Source of the DNA: Flavobacteriales bacterium
GTDB taxonomy: Bacteria; Bacteroidota; Bacteroidia; Flavobacteriales_D; Crocinitomicaceae
Reading direction: 5' to 3'
Length of the DNA stretch: 64,000 bases
NCBI GenBank assembly: GCA_947500755.1
Contig: CANMTO010000010.1
Location: 1-64,000, forward strand
Notes under the pieces: model-generated
What the model saw: only the letters and a program-made list of their open reading frames with translations
Databases searched by the model: none
What the model was told of the DNA's origin: nothing
Shown: one piece after another, positions 61,219-64,000 of the stretch
Layout of the letters: each line of letters starts with the position of its first letter
How positions within the stretch are numbered: the stretch's first letter is position 1
Made by a program: the position numbers and the translations under genes

Positions 61219-61226
61219 TATCTTTG
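61219..61226 (+). promoter_or_regulatory. -7 box of the OMP-bshA-elbB-meaB operon
   Basis: TATCTTTG is a full TAnnTTTG match, 16 bases before the ATG at 61243. Confidence 0.7.
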
Positions 61227-61242
61227 TGAAAAACTTGTACGA

Positions 61243-61836
61243 ATGAAACGATTCATCTTGCTGCTACTTTCTCTCCCGCTTCTAAGTTACTCCCAAGTAG
61301 CTTTCAATGGTTCAGAACTCGGAGTTGAACTCTATGCTGGAGCTTCAAGTCTTGGTGGTTCTATTGGGGGCGATTTAAAATATGCAGCCATCTTAAATGA
61401 AAATTGGGCCATTGGTCCATCCTTCCGTTTGCAACGAACGTGGTCCAATAATCTCGGTCAAAAAATGGGTTTTTCCGTATATGGCGGAGGAGTTTATGCG
61501 CATTATCGCATCAAGAACACCTTATTTGTTGGCGGAGAATATGAACTATTAAAAAGTCCGTACAATTTTATTCTCTTTAACTACTCCACGAAACAGTGGG
61601 CTTCTACCCTCTTTCTGGGTGGTGGTTTTTCTCGAGATTTCAACCATAAGATCCGTGTGAACGGTGGAATTTTTTATGACATAATCAATGCGGAAAATAG
61701 CCCGTTCCGCTCCAGTTATTCGGTGCGAATCAAAAATGAAATGGGCCAAGTGGTTCGAATCTTACCCATGATTTATCGCATCACGTTTTTCTTTCCCCTG
61801 GGAGGTAAGGAGAAAGAAAGGAGTAACCAGTACTAA
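61243..61836 (+). CDS. Outer-membrane beta-barrel-like protein, 197 residues
   Basis: A 197-residue exported protein with a signal peptide ending LLSYSQ. The mature part has alternating strands typical of small OmpW/OmpA-like barrels (ELGVELYAGASSLGGSIGGD, WAIGPSFRLQRTW, GGGVYAHYRIKNTLFVGGEY). It ends with RITFFFPLGGKEKERSNQY, with the last strand a little inside the C-terminus. No function is evident. It is 2 bases before bshA. Confidence 0.68.
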   Translation: MKRFILLLLSLPLLSYSQVAFNGSELGVELYAGASSLGGSIGGDLKYAAILNENWAIGPSFRLQRTWSNNLGQKMGFSVYGGGVYAHYRIKNTLFVGGEYELLKSPYNFILFNYSTKQWASTLFLGGGFSRDFNHKIRVNGGIFYDIINAENSPFRSSYSVRIKNEMGQVVRILPMIYRITFFFPLGGKEKERSNQY

Positions 61837-61838
61837 AC

Positions 61839-62963
61839 ATGAAAATCGGAATCGTTCTTTATCCAACCTTTGGTGGAAGTGGCGTTGTAGCCACGGAATT
61901 AGGTAAAGCCTTAGCCTTGAAAGGTCATCAGATACATTTCATTACGTATTCTCAACCCGTGCGACTCGGACGCTTTCAGGAAAATATTTTTTACCACGAA
62001 GTAGCGGTCTCCGATTATCCCTTGTTTGAGTTCCAACCCTACGAAACCACCTTGGCATCTAAAATTTATGATGTTGCTAAACATGAAGGCTTAGACATTC
62101 TACACGTGCACTATGCGATACCGCATGCTTCGGCTGCGTTCATGGCGCAAAAAATCTTGGAGGCGGAAGGAATTTACATTCCCTTTGTCACCACACTTCA
62201 CGGTACGGATATCACCTTAATTGGAAAAGATCCTTCCTTTGTCCCTGTGGTGCAGTTTTGCATCAATGCTTCCAACGCGGTGACGGCTGTCTCAGAAAGC
62301 CTAAAAGCCGATACCCTAACGCACTTCAATATTACCAAAGAAATTCAGGTAGTACCCAATTTCATTACAACGGATGAATTTTTACCGGAGTCGCAACCTG
62401 AACGACGAAGCACATACGCCCATCCAAACGAACCGATCTTGTGTCACATTTCAAACTTCCGAAAAGTAAAACGCGTGGAGGATGTGATTCGGATTTTCGA
62501 AAAAGTCAACCAAGTGCTTCCCTCCAAATTACTGATGGTTGGAGATGGCCCAGATCGCTATGCGTGTGAACAACTCTGTCGATCGCTTGGCCTATGTGAT
62601 CGGGTCCTTTATCTTGGGAAACTTCGAGAGACGAGACAGGTACTTGAATTAGCTGATGTATTTATCTTGCCATCAGAAAGCGAGAGTTTTGGCCTAGCCG
62701 CCCTGGAGGCCATGGCCGTTGGCGTTCCTGTGATTTCCAGTAATACAGGAGGAATTCCTGAAGTAAATATCCAAGGATATTCGGGCTTTCTATCCCCGGT
62801 GGGTGATATTGAAGATATGGCGAATAACACGCTTAAGTTATTGGAACACGAACAAAAAAAACACTATAGAAACCAAGCGCTTGAGCAAGCAAAAGCCTTT
62901 AGCATAGAACGCGTGGTGCCTCAATACGAAGAAATTTACCTTAACTTAGTTTCAAAGAAATAG
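61839..62963 (+). CDS. bshA: N-acetyl-alpha-D-glucosaminyl L-malate synthase
   Basis: A 374-residue GT4 glycosyltransferase that joins GlcNAc to L-malate, the first step of bacillithiol synthesis. The N-terminus KIGIVLYPTFGGSGVVATEL and VHYAIPHASAAFMAQ are specific to BshA. The donor site has HISNFRKVKRVEDVIRIF and SESFGLAALEAMAVGVPVIS. Length is normal. bshB and bshC are not in the window. Confidence 0.94.
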   Translation: MKIGIVLYPTFGGSGVVATELGKALALKGHQIHFITYSQPVRLGRFQENIFYHEVAVSDYPLFEFQPYETTLASKIYDVAKHEGLDILHVHYAIPHASAAFMAQKILEAEGIYIPFVTTLHGTDITLIGKDPSFVPVVQFCINASNAVTAVSESLKADTLTHFNITKEIQVVPNFITTDEFLPESQPERRSTYAHPNEPILCHISNFRKVKRVEDVIRIFEKVNQVLPSKLLMVGDGPDRYACEQLCRSLGLCDRVLYLGKLRETRQVLELADVFILPSESESFGLAALEAMAVGVPVISSNTGGIPEVNIQGYSGFLSPVGDIEDMANNTLKLLEHEQKKHYRNQALEQAKAFSIERVVPQYEEIYLNLVSKK

Positions 62964-62965
62964 TC

Positions 62966-63646
62966 ATGAATATAGGCGTTTTACTTTCCGGCAATGGCGT
63001 GTATGACGGGGCAGAAATTCAAGAAGCCGTGCTTACCTTATTAGCCATCGATGAAATGGGTTGGAATGCCGTATGTATTTCTGTTGATAAACCTCAACAT
63101 CACGTAATTAATCACTTGACCGGTGAGGTGATGGATGAATCAAGAAACATGCTGGTTGAAGCGTCGCGTATCGCACGCGGACAAATCACCCCCATTGATG
63201 CCATTAGTCCGACAGACATAGATGCCCTGGTAATTCCTGGCGGATTTGGTAGCGCAAAAAACTTTACCACTTGGGCCTTCGACGGTCCCGCAGGAATGAT
63301 ATTACCCGAAGTAAAATTGCTGTTGGTGAATATGGTTAATGTCGGAAAACCCATTGTCGCACTCTGCGTAAGTCCTGTAGTAGTAGCCAAGGCATTCGAA
63401 GGTTCAACCATACACCCTACCTTGAGTTTAGGAAGTGCTTCAGAACCCTCCCCTTACGACATTCAGGGATTTAATGCAGGATTAGAACAAACTGGATGCG
63501 TCGCAGCAGAGCGGACCATTCGTGAGGTACTTATAGACCCGGCAAACCGAATCATTTGCGCCCCGTGTTACATGATGGAGGCACGAATCACAGAAATACA
63601 CGCCAACATACAACAAGCATTGACGGCGTTAAACGAGCTAGTTTGA
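62966..63646 (+). CDS. elbB: Isoprenoid biosynthesis glyoxalase ElbB
   Basis: A 226-residue protein of the DJ-1/PfpI superfamily. The start [20 protein letters not shown] and the block [20 protein letters not shown] are specific to ElbB. The nucleophile-elbow Cys is in [15 protein letters not shown]. Some members show glyoxalase activity; the link to isoprenoids is genetic only. It overlaps meaB by 4 bases. Confidence 0.93.
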   Translation: MNIGVLLSGNGVYDGAEIQEAVLTLLAIDEMGWNAVCISVDKPQHHVINHLTGEVMDESRNMLVEASRIARGQITPIDAISPTDIDALVIPGGFGSAKNFTTWAFDGPAGMILPEVKLLLVNMVNVGKPIVALCVSPVVVAKAFEGSTIHPTLSLGSASEPSPYDIQGFNAGLEQTGCVAAERTIREVLIDPANRIICAPCYMMEARITEIHANIQQALTALNELV

Positions 63647-64000
63647 GTATCAATCCAGAGAAATACAATGAATGGGCTGCCCAACGCAAAGTATATAGCG
63701 AAGGATTAACCGCCACGCAGCTCTTTCCAAAATTAATGGTGGGCGACCGGGGTGCGCTTGCCTCCGCCATTACCTTGATAGAAAGCACCAATCCAACGCA
63801 TCGAACGGAAGCCAACGCCTTAATTACCTTATGCCTTCCGCACAGCGGAAACGCATGGCGCATTGGGATCACGGGTGTCCCTGGCGTTGGAAAAAGCACC
63901 TTCATAGAGGCGATCGGACAGGAACTATTGAACCAAGGACATCGGCTTGCTGTCATGGCGATTGACCCCAGTTCTAGCATAAGCGGCGGAAGTATTCTTG
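63643..64000 (+). CDS. meaB: MeaB/ArgK-family GTPase (3' end beyond window)
   Basis: The first 119 codons of a P-loop GTPase that protects and reloads methylmalonyl-CoA mutase. After an N-terminal helix, [18 protein letters not shown] is the family signature and [17 protein letters not shown] is Walker [18 protein letters not shown] is the MeaB switch region. No ATG opens the frame before residue 32; a TTG at 63643 that overlaps the elbB stop is the likely start. The frame is cut by the window edge. Confidence 0.88.
   Translation, partial: MSINPEKYNEWAAQRKVYSEGLTATQLFPKLMVGDRGALASAITLIESTNPTHRTEANALITLCLPHSGNAWRIGITGVPGVGKSTFIEAIGQELLNQGHRLAVMAIDPSSSISGGSIL

Noticed and set aside
1-64000. 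Mobile elements, prophage, toxin-antitoxin or defence island
   Set aside because: No transposase, integrase, phage structural gene, nuclease-methylase pair or att-like duplication was seen; gene content is core throughout.

Overview
This window is ordinary chromosomal DNA of a Bacteroidota bacterium, most likely order Flavobacteriales in the Crocinitomicaceae/Cryomorphaceae range. That placement is inferred from content and was not checked by a search. The pointers are a fused LpxC-FabZ, SusC-like and carboxypeptidase-regulatory TonB-dependent receptors, a type IX secretion (T9SS) sorting tail, the Bacteroidota-only small ribosomal protein DUF4295 beside L28/L33, BshA, DUF4494, promoters of the TAnnTTTG type, and a near absence of Shine-Dalgarno sequences. 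I see no tRNA, rRNA, insertion sequence, prophage or CRISPR array. Coding density is very high and most genes overlap or abut in operons.

Layout. 1-4137: ribosomal protein S16 with a long repetitive acidic tail (cut by the left edge), then a minus-strand pair of a T9SS-sorted PCMD-like protein and a TonB-dependent receptor. 4189-8247: queE, an OmpA/PD40 protein, a UbiA-type prenyltransferase and maf, ended by a clear bidirectional terminator. 8267-12708: minus-strand hemE plus an OmpA-like exported protein, then ung with an acyltransferase. 12800-15205: ddl and a convergent PBP4-type dacB. 15273-24932: one tightly overlapped exopolysaccharide operon (glycosyltransferase, Wza-like, Wzc-like kinase, rmlC, WecA-like) running on into a lytic transglycosylase and uvrA. 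24945-26023: trxA and a DUF4258-like protein. 26082-31985: lipid A operon lpxD, lpxC-fabZ, lpxA with rlmD and cinA. 32035-33725: L28, L33, DUF4295, terminator, ftsY. 33765-38495: a second TonB receptor, DUF1015, YggS and an unknown protein.

38526-42174 is minus strand: M16 protease, pdxH, DUF4494, cytidine deaminase and an unknown acidic protein. 42227-45384: trmB, an alpha/beta hydrolase, the small SRP RNA, a tandem-repeat spacer, and three lipoproteins including a DUF4846 protein and a Kazal-like protein. 45408-49299: a four-gene operon of a ribulose-phosphate-epimerase-like/CBS fusion, a DAHP-synthase-like aldolase, a KdsC-type phosphatase with an extra N-terminus, and a saccharopine-dehydrogenase-like enzyme. 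49360-56417: an MFS transporter, dapD, purB, an unknown exported protein and an M1 aminopeptidase. 56423-61171: recQ, a NifU-like scaffold, an unknown exported protein and folD. 61219-64000: an outer-membrane-like protein, bshA, elbB and the start of meaB, cut by the right edge.

The most noteworthy signals are these. First, TAnnTTTG boxes sit only 4-7 bases before the start codon of many genes; the SRP RNA in the same window calibrates where transcription begins, so many mRNAs look leaderless. Second, the 45408-49299 operon has the logic of a 3-deoxy-ulosonate pathway but unusual parts. Third, DUF4846 looks like a papain-fold hydrolase and is translationally coupled to a Kazal-like lipoprotein. 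Fourth, the RlmD homologue has lost every iron-sulfur cysteine.
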